Origin: Aeromonas bivalvium
Lineage (GTDB): Bacteria; Pseudomonadota; Gammaproteobacteria; Enterobacterales; Aeromonadaceae
Assembly: GCF_000819765.1 (NCBI RefSeq)
Contig: NZ_CDBT01000035.1
Location: 91,826 to 155,825, forward strand
Length of the DNA stretch: 64,000 nucleotides
Direction: 5' to 3'
Below, piece by piece: positions 1 to 9,034 of this stretch. The notes below the pieces were generated by a model. That model saw nothing but the letters and a program-made list of their open reading frames with translations. It made no database searches and was not told where the DNA came from. The translations under genes were made by a program, and so were the position numbers. Numbering within the stretch: position 1 is the first letter of the stretch; every line of letters begins with the position of its first letter.

Positions 1-162
1 CCGTGCCCTGCATGGCCCGCCAACGCCCTGTTCCGGTCCGGACAGGGCGCTGAAATCCCCAATATTCACTGGTTGCCCGCGGGATTTTCCGCCATCATTG
101 GCCGCCCCGACCCTGCTCGGGGCTGATTTTATCCGGCTCCCATCAATCAAGAGATCTGTACC

Positions 163-978
163 ATGACCGAATCCTACGCCCTGTTTGTCGCCTTCGTGCT
201 GGGCATAGTGGAAGGCCTGACCGAATTCCTGCCCGTTTCCTCCACCGGCCACATGATCATCGTCGGCCATCTGCTGGGCTTCGAAGGGCCCAAGGCCGCC
301 ACCTTCGAGGTGGTGATCCAGCTGGGTTCCATTCTGGCGGTGGTGGTCATGTTCTGGCGCCGCCTGTTCGGCCTCATCGGCATCCACTTCGGCCAGAAAC
401 CAACCCAGGGCCAAGCCACCCTGACACTGATTCATGTCATGCTCGGCATGCTGCCCGCCGTGGTCGTCGGGCTGGCCATCCACAGCTGGATCAAGGCCCA
501 TCTGTTTGGCCCAGAGACTGTGATGTACGCCCTGGTGGCCGGCGGCATACTGCTGATCATCGCCGAAAAGTTCCGCCCGGCGGTACGTTCCGAAACCCTG
601 GACGATATCAGCTACAAGCAGGCGTTCGGCATAGGCCTGTTCCAGTGTCTGGCCCTCTGGCCCGGCTTCTCCCGCTCCGGCGCCACCATCAGCGGCGGCA
701 TGCTGATGGGCATCAGCCGCCACGCTGCGGCCGAGTTCTCCTTCATCATGGCGGTGCCCATGATGATGGCGGCGAGCGGCCTCGACCTCTACAAGAGCCG
801 CGACTTCCTCTCCATGGCGGACTTCCCCATGTTTGCGGTGGGCTTCGTCACCGCCTTCGTGGTCGCCATGGTCGCCATCAAGACCTTCCTGGCCCTGATC
901 CGTCGCCTCGACTTCATCCCGTTCGCCATCTACCGCTTCGTGGTGGCCTTCGCCGTCTACCTGGTGTTCGTGGCCTGA
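163..978 (+). CDS. uppP: Undecaprenyl-diphosphatase UppP (BacA)
   Basis: Integral membrane phosphatase that recycles undecaprenyl pyrophosphate to the monophosphate carrier used for peptidoglycan and other envelope polymers; loss or overproduction changes bacitracin sensitivity in this family. The 271-residue length is typical. The N-terminal catalytic segment [14 protein letters not shown] (residues 17-30) supplies the conserved Glu17, Glu21 and Ser27, and the second motif PGFSRSG (about 167-173) carries the conserved Arg. The rest is strongly hydrophobic, with several transmembrane helices. The ATG at 163 has only a weak purine-rich ribosome site. The gene stands alone and is convergent with the anti-sigma gene; the two share a bidirectional terminator. 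Confidence 0.95.
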   Translation: MTESYALFVAFVLGIVEGLTEFLPVSSTGHMIIVGHLLGFEGPKAATFEVVIQLGSILAVVVMFWRRLFGLIGIHFGQKPTQGQATLTLIHVMLGMLPAVVVGLAIHSWIKAHLFGPETVMYALVAGGILLIIAEKFRPAVRSETLDDISYKQAFGIGLFQCLALWPGFSRSGATISGGMLMGISRHAAAEFSFIMAVPMMMAASGLDLYKSRDFLSMADFPMFAVGFVTAFVVAMVAIKTFLALIRRLDFIPFAIYRFVVAFAVYLVFVA

Positions 979-1000
979 TCCCGAGGGATCGCCTCATGAA

Positions 1001-1027
1001 AAAAGGGACCTTTATGGTCCCTTTTTT
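1001..1027. terminator. Bidirectional rho-independent terminator between uppP and the anti-sigma gene
   Basis: Perfect hairpin AAAAGGGACC / GGTCCCTTTT with a 5-base loop, with A-runs on one side and T-runs on the other. It can end both the rightward uppP transcript and the leftward sigma/anti-sigma transcript. Confidence 0.85.
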
Positions 1028-1058
1028 GTTGCCCGACTTTTTTGTCGCCTGGCACGGC

Positions 1059-1742
1059 TCAGTAGAGGTGCTGGCTGATGCCGTTGAGCAGCCGTGACAG
1101 CCCCTTGGTGAACTGCACCGGGGCATCCTGCACCGTGTAGCAGAGGCAGCCGTCCGGCGTATGCGGGCTGTGGGCGTGACGGGCATCGCGCCAGATGAAG
1201 TCCCCCGCCTGATAGCAGGTGTCACCATCTTGCATGTTGCCCGCCAGCAGCAGGGTCAGCTCATAGCCCTGGTGAGTGTGCTCTGGGATGCGACCACCGG
1301 CCTCGATGTGGAGCAGGCTGGCGCGAGCGCCCATCTCGTCCAGCGGCAGGCTGTGCTGGCGGATGGCGCCAATATGGCGCCATTTGGGGGCATGATGGCG
1401 TGCCAGCACCCGGGGCAGGCGGTATGAGTGACCCCCTACCTGCAAGACGGGCGGAGGGGGCGCTGTCCGGGCGAGATCGGCCACCGTCGCCACCGGCTGC
1501 TCCAGTATGTCCGCCAGCATGGCATCAAACCCGGCCTCGGTGGGCTCGTCCCTCGTCGCGGACTGCGTCGGTGCATCGTCCACCAGGTAGGCGTTCGCCA
1601 GCTCCTCTTCCCAGCCATGCAGGCGCAGGGCACATTCGGGGCAGAGCTCGCAATGGGCGGCCACCCCGACGGCCAGGGGCAAGGGCAGCTCGTCGGCGGC
1701 GAAGGCGCGCAACATGGGGTCGCTCGGATGGATCTTAATCAT
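1059..1742 (-). CDS. ChrR-type zinc anti-sigma factor with cupin domain
   Basis: Predicted cytoplasmic anti-sigma factor of the ChrR family, which binds and inhibits its partner ECF sigma factor; in Rhodobacter, release follows singlet oxygen. The N-terminal zinc-binding anti-sigma domain shows His5 and the HCELCPEC cluster near residues 30-37. The C-terminal half (about 105-215) is a cupin-like ChrR domain with EHTHQGYELTLLLAG-type metal-ligand spacing. The start overlaps the 3' end of the sigma gene by 8 bp, so the two proteins are probably translationally coupled. The family call is firm; the inducing signal is inferred from Rhodobacter. Confidence 0.85.
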   Translation of the reverse strand: MIKIHPSDPMLRAFAADELPLPLAVGVAAHCELCPECALRLHGWEEELANAYLVDDAPTQSATRDEPTEAGFDAMLADILEQPVATVADLARTAPPPPVLQVGGHSYRLPRVLARHHAPKWRHIGAIRQHSLPLDEMGARASLLHIEAGGRIPEHTHQGYELTLLLAGNMQDGDTCYQAGDFIWRDARHAHSPHTPDGCLCYTVQDAPVQFTKGLSRLLNGISQHLY

Positions 1743-2361
1743 GGCCTTGCTCCACTTGCTCTTTCAGTTTCTGTAATGCCAGCCGCAGCCGGGACTTGAT
1801 GGTGCCAAGGGGCACGCCGAGCCTGTCGGCCAGCTCCTGCTGGGAGAGCTCCTGCAGATAGATGCCGCGCACCACCTGCTGCTGGGGCTCGGGCAATTCG
1901 CCGACATGATGCGCCATCTGGCGGGTCAGCACCGCATCCTCACCGCCGCTCAGGCACTCCTCCTGGGCCCGGAATTCCAGCATGGGCCACAGATCTTCGG
2001 CGCAGAGCTCCTCCTTGCTGGCACGACGGCGGCGCAGCATGTCGAAGCACTGATTGCGCATCACTGTGTAGATCCAGGTGCTGGGGGCCCCCTTGTCCGG
2101 GTGATAGAGGCGCGCCTTCTGCCACACCAGCAGCATGGTCTCCTGCACCAGCTCCATGGCATTGGCCTCGCTGCCGAGATGGCGCAGACCGTAGTGACGG
2201 ATCCGGGGGGCGAAATGGTGGAACAGGGCGGCGAAGGCCACCTTGTCGGCGGTCTCGGCGACCCGGATCAGCTGAGTCTTCAGATCCGGGGAGCCTGGGG
2301 CTGTGTCCATCTGGGGTGAGATCCTGCTGTGAACCGATTGTGATTGGCCAGTATATGCCAT
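1735..2361 (-). CDS. ECF RNA polymerase sigma factor (ChrR-partnered, RpoE/ECF11-like)
   Basis: Extracytoplasmic-function sigma-70 factor of 208 residues. The region 2 segment (about residues 45-115) includes DKGAPSTWIYTVMRNQCFDMLRRR, broken here only by its length limit in the family motif (key residues W, Y, R, N, D). Region 4 near the C-terminus has the helix-turn-helix LSQQELADRLGVPLGTIKSR. The upstream start at 2361 is chosen; an internal ATG at 2310 is an alternative that would remove 17 unconserved residues. The gene is first in a two-gene operon with its anti-sigma factor. Its own promoter (2394-2421) matches the ECF consensus, implying autoregulation. Likely role, by analogy with Rhodobacter RpoE-ChrR, is a response to photo-oxidative or singlet-oxygen stress. 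Confidence 0.85.
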   Translation of the reverse strand: MAYTGQSQSVHSRISPQMDTAPGSPDLKTQLIRVAETADKVAFAALFHHFAPRIRHYGLRHLGSEANAMELVQETMLLVWQKARLYHPDKGAPSTWIYTVMRNQCFDMLRRRRASKEELCAEDLWPMLEFRAQEECLSGGEDAVLTRQMAHHVGELPEPQQQVVRGIYLQELSQQELADRLGVPLGTIKSRLRLALQKLKEQVEQGHD

Positions 2362-2393
2362 GGCGCCTAACCCTGAATGGGAACGTATCCAGC

Positions 2394-2421
2394 TATACGC
2401 TCGGAAACGGGACCCGGATCA
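2394..2421 (-). promoter_or_regulatory. Candidate autoregulatory ECF promoter
   Basis: On the minus strand, TGATCC (2421-2416) is followed after 16 bp by CGTATA (2399-2394), about 33 bases before the sigma-factor start. This resembles the TGATCC/CGTA-type promoters recognised by ChrR-partnered ECF sigma factors (remembered consensus). It lies in the only gap before the sigma gene. Confidence 0.6.
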
Positions 2422-2436
2422 CCCTGCCTGACAGGA

Positions 2437-3003
2437 TCAGTGACTGGTCACCAGCAGGTTGCTGAGCAGACGCAGGGCGGGACGGTAATCCTCGCAGGCC
2501 ATCAGCCACTGCTTCTGCTCCGCCGGAATGGGCAGCACCTCAATCCAGCGCTGGGCGACCCAGCAGGCATCGTCCCAGGCCGGCTCGTGATAGAGGGCGG
2601 CATATTCGGGGTAGTCGCTGAAGACCTCCCGCAGGGCCTGGGCCAGATTGCGCTGATCCTGCGGCAGGCGACCACCCTGCCAGGGCGGCAGCGGCTGCGC
2701 GTCACACACCCTCAAGCCATCTCCCTCCTGCCAGAGATCCCGGATCCGCAGCCGCTCCACCCCCTGCACCTTGATGCCGAGCAGGCCGTCGGGCAGGCGA
2801 TCGAAGTCGATGATCCGCACCCGGGTGGCGATGGGGTACATGTTGCGCAGGGCATCGGGCTGGCGGGGATCCAGCATGCAGAGGGCGAACTCCCGCGTCT
2901 GGGCCTCGGCGATCATCCGCAGGTACCTGGGCTCGAAGATGCGCAGGGGCATGACGCCGCCGGGCAGCAGATGAGCAGAGAGGGGGAAGAGCGCCAGTTG
3001 CAT
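2437..3003 (-). CDS. LON peptidase substrate-binding domain protein
   Basis: Stand-alone LON N-terminal-like domain (PF02190 family). The start at 3003 is chosen because the protein then begins MQLALFPLSAHLLPGG, the usual first strand of this domain. An upstream in-frame extension to 3129 encodes Cys/Arg-rich sequence with no domain content. The motif PLRIFEPRYLRM (about residues 19-30) is diagnostic. No ATPase or protease domain follows, so it is an isolated substrate-recognition-like module of unknown partner. About 188 residues, consistent with other gammaproteobacterial members. Confidence 0.8.
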   Translation of the reverse strand: MQLALFPLSAHLLPGGVMPLRIFEPRYLRMIAEAQTREFALCMLDPRQPDALRNMYPIATRVRIIDFDRLPDGLLGIKVQGVERLRIRDLWQEGDGLRVCDAQPLPPWQGGRLPQDQRNLAQALREVFSDYPEYAALYHEPAWDDACWVAQRWIEVLPIPAEQKQWLMACEDYRPALRLLSNLLVTSH

Positions 3004-3314
3004 GTCGGTATCCAGTTTCGTGTGCCTTCTTCTGATACGACTACAGAAACGGGCCAGATCATTCAGACCAAGTGGGAATAAAAACCCTGTTTCTATTAGG
3101 GGAAAATAGCCTGGACAAGCCGCTTCCATATGCAGTAGAAATGGTTAAGTCGCAGACGACAACGCAATATTCTGCAAACCTGCGCACCACACAGTGAAAT
3201 ATCCGCCGCCCCGGCAGTGGAGGGTCATTCCTATAGTTTTCTCGGCCCGATGCGGGTAAAATTCACGCCCTTATATATCAGTCATATTTCGACGCATAAC
3301 CTCGGTGGTCAGTC

Positions 3315-5060
3315 ATGAAAGAGCATATTCATCATCTACTTGAACAGACGGTAGCCAATCTCAAATCCGCTGGCATCCTGCCGGCGGAGCTGGAAGCCCG
3401 CGTGCTGGTAGATCGATGCAAGGACAAGGCTCACGGCGACCTGGCCACCAACCTCGCCATGCTGCTGGCCAAGCCGGCGGGCAAGAACCCCCGCGAGCTG
3501 GCCGCGGCCATCATAGAACACCTGCCCGCCTCGGACCTCGTCGCCAAGGTCGAGATCGCCGGCCCCGGTTTCATCAACTTCTTCTTCAACCAGCAATGGC
3601 TGGCCGGTCAGGTCGATGCCATGGTGGCCAGCGCCAACGCCAACGTTAAGCTGCCGACGCCGCAAACCGTGGTGGTGGATTACTCCGCCCCCAACGTGGC
3701 CAAGGAGATGGCGGTGCACCACATCCGCAGCACAGTCCTCGGTGACGTGGCGGCCCGCGCCCTGGAGTTCCTCGGCCACAAGGTGATCCGCGCCAACCAC
3801 ATCGGCGACTGGGGCACCCAGTTCGGCATGCTGATCGCTTATCTGGAGAAGATGGAGAACGAGCACGCCAGCGACATGGAGCTCAAGGATCTGGAAGCCT
3901 TCTACACCCAGGCCAAGCGCCTGTATGACGAAGACGACGCCTTCGCCGAGCGCGCCCGCAACTATGTGGTCAAGCTGCAGGGCGGCGATGAGTACTGCCG
4001 TACCATGTGGAAGAAGCTGGTCGACATGACCATGGCCCAGAACCAGCGCAACTACGACCGCCTCAATGTCTCCCTGACCAACAAGGACATCATGGGCGAG
4101 TCCATGTACAACGACATGCTGCCCGCCATCGTCACCGACCTGAAGGCCCAGGGGCTGGCGGTCGAGAGCGAGGGCGCCACCGTGGTCTTCCTCGACGAGT
4201 TCAAGAACAAGGATGGCGAGCCCATGGGGGTCATCATCCAGAAGAGCGATGGCGGCTTCCTCTACACCACCACCGACATCGCCTGTGCCAAGTACCGCTA
4301 CGAGACCATGGGCGCCGAGCGGGTCATGTACTTCATCGACTCCCGTCAGCACCAGCACCTGATGCAGGCCTGGACCATCACCCGCAAGGCGGGCTATGTG
4401 CCGGAATCCGTGCCCCTCGAGCACCACGCCTTCGGCATGATGCTGGGCAAGGACGGCCGCCCCTACAAGACCCGCTCCGGCGGCACCGTCAAGCTGGTCG
4501 ACCTGCTCAACGAAGCGGAAGAGCGCGCCAGCGCCCTGCTGGAGAGCCGCAACAGCGATCTGTCCGCCGACGAGAAGGCCGAGGTGGTCCACGCCATCGC
4601 CATGGGGGCGGTCAAGTATGCGGATCTCTCCAAGAACCGCACCACGGACTACATCTTCGACTGGGATTTGATGCTGTCGTTCGAAGGCAACACGGCCCCT
4701 TACCTGCAGTACGCCTACACCCGGATCCAGTCCATCTTCCGCAAGGCTGGCGTCGATGCCACCCAGCTCGGCGGCAGCGTCCAGCTCAACGAGGATGCCG
4801 AGCTGACCCTGGCCCAGAAGCTGATCCAGTTCTCCGACGCGGTCAACGGCGTGGCCGAGCGCGGCATGCCCCACCTGCTGTGTACCTACCTGTACGAGCT
4901 GTCCGGCAACTTCATGACCTTCTACGAAGCCTGCCCGATCAACAAGGACGGGGTCGACCCCCAAGACCGTCAGAGCCGCCTGCTGCTGTGCGCCGCCACC
5001 GCCAAGGTACTCAAGCTGGGCCTGGGCGTGCTGGGTATCCACACCCTGGAGCGCATGTAA
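3315..5060 (+). CDS. argS: Arginyl-tRNA synthetase
   Basis: Class Ia aminoacyl-tRNA synthetase that charges tRNA-Arg, 581 residues as expected. Domain order is the N-terminal Add-1 tRNA-binding domain (1-90), a Rossmann catalytic domain beginning near [10 protein letters not shown] (residue 123), and the C-terminal DALR anticodon-binding domain ending HTLERM. The HIGH-type signature reads AVHHIRST (133-140), where E. coli ArgS has HVGHLRST. The canonical KMSK is absent, as in many ArgRS, with PYKTRSGG in the equivalent region. The gene ends 3 bp before ftsN, so the two are probably co-transcribed. Confidence 0.97.
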   Translation: MKEHIHHLLEQTVANLKSAGILPAELEARVLVDRCKDKAHGDLATNLAMLLAKPAGKNPRELAAAIIEHLPASDLVAKVEIAGPGFINFFFNQQWLAGQVDAMVASANANVKLPTPQTVVVDYSAPNVAKEMAVHHIRSTVLGDVAARALEFLGHKVIRANHIGDWGTQFGMLIAYLEKMENEHASDMELKDLEAFYTQAKRLYDEDDAFAERARNYVVKLQGGDEYCRTMWKKLVDMTMAQNQRNYDRLNVSLTNKDIMGESMYNDMLPAIVTDLKAQGLAVESEGATVVFLDEFKNKDGEPMGVIIQKSDGGFLYTTTDIACAKYRYETMGAERVMYFIDSRQHQHLMQAWTITRKAGYVPESVPLEHHAFGMMLGKDGRPYKTRSGGTVKLVDLLNEAEERASALLESRNSDLSADEKAEVVHAIAMGAVKYADLSKNRTTDYIFDWDLMLSFEGNTAPYLQYAYTRIQSIFRKAGVDATQLGGSVQLNEDAELTLAQKLIQFSDAVNGVAERGMPHLLCTYLYELSGNFMTFYEACPINKDGVDPQDRQSRLLLCAATAKVLKLGLGVLGIHTLERM

Positions 5061-5063
5061 TTC

Positions 5064-5867
5064 ATGGCGACACGGGATTATGTCGGGAGTGGCTCGCGGA
5101 GACGGGCCGGTGGTCGCAACGCCAAGAAGGCGCCGCCTCGCCGCCGTTTTCCGCTGATCCCCGTCCTGCTGGCGGGGGGCCTGGTCGCCGGTTTTGGCGC
5201 CTTCCTCTACCTCATCAATGGCAAGGGGGATGACGCCCCCACCATCGAAGAGCAGGTGCGCGCCAACAAGCCAAAAGCCAAGGGACATGAACTGCCCCAG
5301 GAGAAGTGGAGCTATATCGAGCGGCTTGAGAACAAGCAGGTCGACATCATAGAGCCGCCCCCCCAGCCCGGAGTACTGCCCCCGCCACCGGCGGCAACCT
5401 TGACCCTGCAGCCCGAGAAGCTGGCCAAGCCGGTTGCGACCAACATACCCCAGCCGGGCACCCCCATTGGCCAGGTAGCGCCCAAGCCGACCGGCGCGCC
5501 GGTTGCCAGCGCCCAGGTGCAGGTGATCGATCGCAAGGCAGAACGGGAGCGGATGGAGCGGGAGCTGCGCGCCGAACTGGAGCGGGAGCGGGCCGCCAAG
5601 GCCCAGCCCGCCCCGACGGCGAGCGCAGACACGGGGCGCTACATGATGCAGTGCGCCGCCCTGCGCTCCCAGGATTCCGCGGAATCCCTCAAGGCGCGCA
5701 TCGCCTTCGGCGCCGGCCTCTCCTCCAGCCTGCAGGTGGTGAACGGGGCCAACGGCGCCGTCTACAAGGTGATGGTGGGCCCCTTCAACGGCAAGGCCGC
5801 CGTCGATGCGGCCAACCGCAAGCTGCAAGGCTCCGGCATCAGCGGCTGCATCTCCAGAAAGGGTTGA
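5064..5867 (+). CDS. ftsN: Cell division protein FtsN (SPOR domain)
   Basis: Bitopic inner-membrane divisome protein that triggers septal peptidoglycan synthesis. A basic cytoplasmic tail (1-28) precedes a single membrane helix (about 29-50). Next comes a periplasmic segment with LPQEKWSYIERLEN, equivalent to the FtsN essential E-domain helix. A Pro-rich and then a charged coiled linker follow, and the C-terminal SPOR domain (about 190-267, beginning YMMQCAALRSQDSAESL) binds denuded glycan strands. The position just upstream of hslVU matches E. coli synteny. A strong terminator follows at 5884. Confidence 0.9.
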   Translation: MATRDYVGSGSRRRAGGRNAKKAPPRRRFPLIPVLLAGGLVAGFGAFLYLINGKGDDAPTIEEQVRANKPKAKGHELPQEKWSYIERLENKQVDIIEPPPQPGVLPPPPAATLTLQPEKLAKPVATNIPQPGTPIGQVAPKPTGAPVASAQVQVIDRKAERERMERELRAELERERAAKAQPAPTASADTGRYMMQCAALRSQDSAESLKARIAFGAGLSSSLQVVNGANGAVYKVMVGPFNGKAAVDAANRKLQGSGISGCISRKG

Positions 5868-5883
5868 TGAGCGCCGCGCATTC

Positions 5884-5920
5884 ACAGGGCCGAGTGGCAA
5901 CATCCGGCCCTGTTTCTTTT
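5884..5920 (+). terminator. Rho-independent terminator after ftsN
   Basis: ACAGGGCCG (5884-5892) pairs with CGGCCCTGT (5905-5913), followed by TTTCTTTT. It separates the argS-ftsN transcript from the heat-shock hslVU unit. Confidence 0.8.
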
Positions 5921-5974
5921 GGCGCCATCCTGTCCCCGCCCGATCCCTCCTCCGCGATCCGTGCATGGCACAGG

Positions 5975-6003
5975 CTTGAAAAGCCCGTTTGCCATCCCCA
6001 TCT
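5975..6003 (+). promoter_or_regulatory. Sigma-32 heat-shock promoter of hslVU
   Basis: CTTGAAA (5975-5981), a 14-bp spacer and CCCCATCT (5996-6003) match the RpoH consensus CTTGAAA-N13-14-CCCCATNT essentially perfectly. Transcription should start near 6010, about 45 bases before hslV. hslVU is a known heat-shock operon in E. coli. Confidence 0.85.
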
Positions 6004-6054
6004 TTTCCTCCATGCACAGTCAGGCCGTCATTCGGCTCAAGCGAGGTAAGTAAA

Positions 6055-6588
6055 GTGACTACCATAGTTTCCGTCCGCCGCAACGGCCAGGTCGTGATCG
6101 GCGGTGATGGCCAGGTCTCCCTCGGCAACACCGTCATGAAGGGCAACGCCCGCAAGGTTCATCGCCTCTACAACGGCAAGGTGCTGGCAGGTTTCGCCGG
6201 CGGCACCGCCGACGCCTTCACCCTGCTCGAGCGCTTCGAAGCCAAGCTGCAGGCCCACCAGGGCAACCTGGAGCGCGCCGCCGTGGCGCTGGCCAAGGAC
6301 TGGCGCACCGATCGCGCCCTGCGCCGCCTCGAGGCACTGCTGGCGGTGGCCGACGAACACAAGTCCTTCATCATCACCGGCAACGGTGACGTGGTGCAGC
6401 CGGAACATGATCTGATCGCCATCGGCTCGGGCGGCAACTTCGCCCAGTCCGCCGCCATCGCCCTGCTGGAAAACACAGATCTGGATGCCAGGACCATCGT
6501 CGAGAAGTCCCTCAAGATTGCGGGCGACATCTGCGTCTTCACCAACGGCAACCACACCATCGAAGTGCTGGACTACAGCGCCAAGTAA
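6055..6588 (+). CDS. hslV: ATP-dependent protease proteolytic subunit HslV (ClpQ)
   Basis: N-terminal nucleophile threonine peptidase that forms the double hexameric ring of the HslUV protease. The start is a GTG at 6055 with GAGGTAAG seven bases upstream. This places TTIVSVRR directly after the initiator residue, exposing catalytic Thr1 once the initiator is removed. An in-frame upstream extension would bury the nucleophile. The sequence carries the conserved [13 protein letters not shown] segment (residues about 17-29) and [16 protein letters not shown]. 177 residues, normal for the family. Co-transcribed with hslU from the sigma-32 promoter. Confidence 0.97.
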   Translation: MTTIVSVRRNGQVVIGGDGQVSLGNTVMKGNARKVHRLYNGKVLAGFAGGTADAFTLLERFEAKLQAHQGNLERAAVALAKDWRTDRALRRLEALLAVADEHKSFIITGNGDVVQPEHDLIAIGSGGNFAQSAAIALLENTDLDARTIVEKSLKIAGDICVFTNGNHTIEVLDYSAK

Positions 6589-6644
6589 GCGCCCCCATTC
6601 TCCAGGGGCGGCCACGCCGCCGCCCCCGACACAGGAATCCCATC

Positions 6645-7973
6645 ATGTCCGAGATGACCCCGAGAGAAATCGTCCACGAGCTGGACCGTCACATCATTGG
6701 TCAGGCCGACGCCAAGCGCGCGGTGGCCGTCGCCCTGCGCAACCGCTGGCGCCGGATGCAGCTCTCTGAGGAGATGCGCCACGAAGTGACCCCGAAAAAC
6801 ATCCTGATGATAGGCCCGACCGGGGTCGGCAAGACCGAGATCGCCCGTCGCCTGGCCAAGCTCGCCAACGCTCCCTTCATCAAGGTGGAAGCGACCAAGT
6901 TCACCGAAGTGGGCTATGTGGGCAAGGAAGTGGACAGCATCATTCGCGATCTGACCGATGTCGCCATCAAGCTGGTGCGCGAGACCGAGATGGAGAAGAT
7001 GAAATATCGCGCCGAGGAAGCCGCCGAGGAGCACATCCTCGACGCCCTGCTGCCGAACCCGCGCAACAGCTGGGGCGAGGAGGAGAAGGCCGACAACTCC
7101 AACACCCGCCAGATCTTCCGCAAGAAACTGCGGGAAGGTCAGCTGGATGACAAGGAGATCGAGCTGGATCTCGCCGCCACCCCCATGGGCGTCGACATCA
7201 TGACCCCGCCGGGCATGGAAGAGATGGCCAACCAGTTGCAAGGGCTGTTCCAGAACCTGGGCCAGCAGCAGAAGAAGAAGCGCAAGATCAAGGTCAAGGA
7301 GGCCATGAAGGCGCTGATCGAAGAGGAGGCGGCCCGCCTGGTCAACCCGGAAGAGCTGAAGCAGAAGGCCATTGCCGCGGTCGAGAACAACGGCATCGTC
7401 TTCCTCGACGAGATCGACAAGATCTGCAAGCGTGGCGAGAGTTCGGGCCCCGATGTCTCCCGCGAAGGGGTGCAGCGCGACCTGCTGCCCCTGGTCGAGG
7501 GTTGCACCGTCAACACCAAGCACGGCATGGTCAAGACAGACCACATACTGTTCGTCGCCTCCGGCGCCTTCCAGGTGGCCCGGCCGTCGGATCTCATCCC
7601 CGAGCTGCAGGGTCGTTTGCCGATCCGGGTCGAGCTGACCGCCCTCACCACTCATGACTTCGAGCGGATCCTGACCGAGCCGAACGCCTCCCTGACCGAT
7701 CAGTACCAGGCGCTGATGGCCACCGAAGGGGTCAAGATCGAGTTCACCCAGGACGGCATCCGCCGTCTGGCCGAGGCGGCCTGGCAGGTCAACGAGCGCA
7801 CCGAGAACATAGGTGCCCGTCGTCTGCACACCGTGATGGAGCGGCTGATGGAAGACATCTCCTACGATGCCTCCGAGAAGTCCGGCGAGACCTTCGTCAT
7901 CGACACCGACTACGTCAACGCCCACCTGGGTGCCCTGATCGAGGACGAGGATCTGAGCCGTTATATCCTGTAA
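6645..7973 (+). CDS. hslU: ATP-dependent protease ATPase subunit HslU (ClpY)
   Basis: AAA+ unfoldase that feeds substrates to HslV. Walker A is [16 protein letters not shown] (near residue 57) and Walker B is [14 protein letters not shown] (near 250). The I-domain lies between them, and sensor-2 is near [15 protein letters not shown]. The C-terminal tail [10 protein letters not shown], which inserts into HslV to activate it, is intact. 442 residues, typical. A ribosome site AGGAA precedes the ATG. Immediately after the stop codon the sequence encoding this C-terminal tail is repeated as a decaying 43-bp tandem array (see the repeat entry). Confidence 0.97.
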   Translation: MSEMTPREIVHELDRHIIGQADAKRAVAVALRNRWRRMQLSEEMRHEVTPKNILMIGPTGVGKTEIARRLAKLANAPFIKVEATKFTEVGYVGKEVDSIIRDLTDVAIKLVRETEMEKMKYRAEEAAEEHILDALLPNPRNSWGEEEKADNSNTRQIFRKKLREGQLDDKEIELDLAATPMGVDIMTPPGMEEMANQLQGLFQNLGQQQKKKRKIKVKEAMKALIEEEAARLVNPEELKQKAIAAVENNGIVFLDEIDKICKRGESSGPDVSREGVQRDLLPLVEGCTVNTKHGMVKTDHILFVASGAFQVARPSDLIPELQGRLPIRVELTALTTHDFERILTEPNASLTDQYQALMATEGVKIEFTQDGIRRLAEAAWQVNERTENIGARRLHTVMERLMEDISYDASEKSGETFVIDTDYVNAHLGALIEDEDLSRYIL

Positions 7974-8192
7974 CAGCCTGGTCGAAGGTTGGGATTTCGA
8001 GCGGTTTCATCCTGCAACAGTCCGATCGAGGACGAGGACTCAAGTGGTTTAATCCTGGAACAGACTGATCGAAGACGAGGAGCCGAGCGGTTTAATCCTG
8101 CAACAGACCGATCGAGGACGAGGATCCGAGCGGTTTAATCCTGCAACAGATCGATCGAGGACGAAGACCCAAGCGGTTTCATATCCTGCAAG
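7936..8192 (+). repeat. 43-bp tandem repeat array derived from the hslU 3' end
   Basis: The first unit is the end of hslU itself (7936-7978, covering the codons for [12 protein letters not shown], the stop and CAG). Five further copies follow at 7979-8022, 8023-8065, 8066-8108, 8109-8151 and 8152-8192 (partial). Each retains the core GATCGAGGACGAGGA and ends ATCCTGCAACAG. Copy 1 is 44 bp and the most diverged. Copies 2-5 resemble each other more than they resemble hslU. The 43-bp period is not a multiple of three and the copies contain no start codon with a ribosome site, so I see no gene here. The array forms the 3' untranslated region before the terminator at 8209. Confidence 0.92.
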
Positions 8193-8208
8193 CTCGCCCC
8201 TCCCGATG

Positions 8209-8238
8209 AAAACGCCTCCCTCCGTGGAGGCGTTTTTA
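8209..8238 (+). terminator. Rho-independent terminator of hslVU
   Basis: AAACGCCTCC pairs with GGAGGCGTTT around a short CTCCGT loop, followed by a T-run. It lies downstream of the repeat array, so the array is probably transcribed as hslU 3' UTR. Confidence 0.85.
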
Positions 8239-8328
8239 TTTCCCCACCCCCCCTCACGCAGCAGTGCAGCTCTTGTTCATTCCCGCCGAACTCTGCTCAA
8301 AAAAAGATCTTCCTTATTCTTCGCCGAT

Positions 8329-8350
8329 GATTTATACATACGTATAAATC
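8329..8350. promoter_or_regulatory. Palindromic operator upstream of the TetR-family gene
   Basis: Perfect inverted repeat GATTTATAC-ATAC-GTATAAATC, with 9-bp arms and a 4-bp spacer, 43 bp before the regulator start. The position and symmetry fit an autoregulatory TetR-dimer operator. It differs from the E. coli CecR site as far as I remember it. Confidence 0.65.
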
Positions 8351-8392
8351 AGTTCTAAATCTGCACGACTTCAGTCACAGGACAACAGCAAG

Positions 8393-9034
8393 ATGCACCC
8401 GACCCGTCAAAAGCTGCTCGATACCGGCCTTGCCCTCGCCGCCGACAAGGGGCTGCGCGGCCTCACGGTACGCGAGCTGGCGACGGCGGCCGGGGTGAAC
8501 CTCGGCTCCTTCGTCTACCACTTCGGCAACCGCGACGCCTTTATCGACGAGCTGGTGGAGCTCTGGTACAGCCCCCTCTATGACGAACTCAAGGCGGTGG
8601 CGGCCAAGGGCTCCTACCCTTCGGCCATCGCCACCTTCGAGGCAACCGTGGAGGCACTGATTGGACTGGTGGCGCGCCAGCGCGGCTTCATCAACCACCT
8701 GTTTGGCGATGCCCTGGCTGGCGAGAGCGCCGCCCAGCGCTTTCTGCTGAGCCTGCCGCGCCGCCACCCCCTGCTGCTGCTCGAGCAGATTCAGAAGGCG
8801 CAGGCGGAAGGCTCCCTGGTGCCCGGCCACCCCATCCAGCTGATGATCTTCATCATGGGCTCGGTGGGCCTGCCCCTGGTGATCGCCGGCAGCGGTCGCC
8901 AGCTCGACTGGCTACCGCCGGAAGCCGCCCCCTTCCTCTCCCAGATAGACAATCCCGAGGCCGCACGGCAACGACTGACATGGGCCCTGCGCGGCCTGCG
9001 CCCCACCGACATGCAGGAAGGAGAAGCGGTATGA
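8393..9034 (+). CDS. cecR: TetR family regulator, CecR (YbiH)-like
   Basis: N-terminal TetR helix-turn-helix domain (about residues 8-52, GLRGLTVRELATAAGVNLGS followed by FVYHFGNRD). The C-terminal ligand/dimer domain resembles CecR-family proteins. It is the first gene of an operon with an HlyD-type adaptor, a double-ATPase ABC subunit and two permeases. This is the order of the E. coli cecR-ybhGFSR operon, whose repressor responds to certain antibiotics (established for E. coli). The stop TGA overlaps the ATG of a 30-codon micro-ORF at 9031. Functional assignment is by synteny plus family. Confidence 0.75.
   Translation: MHPTRQKLLDTGLALAADKGLRGLTVRELATAAGVNLGSFVYHFGNRDAFIDELVELWYSPLYDELKAVAAKGSYPSAIATFEATVEALIGLVARQRGFINHLFGDALAGESAAQRFLLSLPRRHPLLLLEQIQKAQAEGSLVPGHPIQLMIFIMGSVGLPLVIAGSGRQLDWLPPEAAPFLSQIDNPEAARQRLTWALRGLRPTDMQEGEAV

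Noticed and set aside
3336..6155. A 939-codon open frame on the minus strand opposite argS, ftsN and hslV
   Set aside because: It lies entirely antisense to three recognisable genes, has low-complexity Gly/Val/Leu/Gln-rich sequence with no domains, and is explained by high third-position GC of the real genes.
7979..8192. CRISPR-like appearance of the regularly spaced repeats after hslU
   Set aside because: The copies abut each other with no spacers, and the unit is clearly derived from the hslU coding end.
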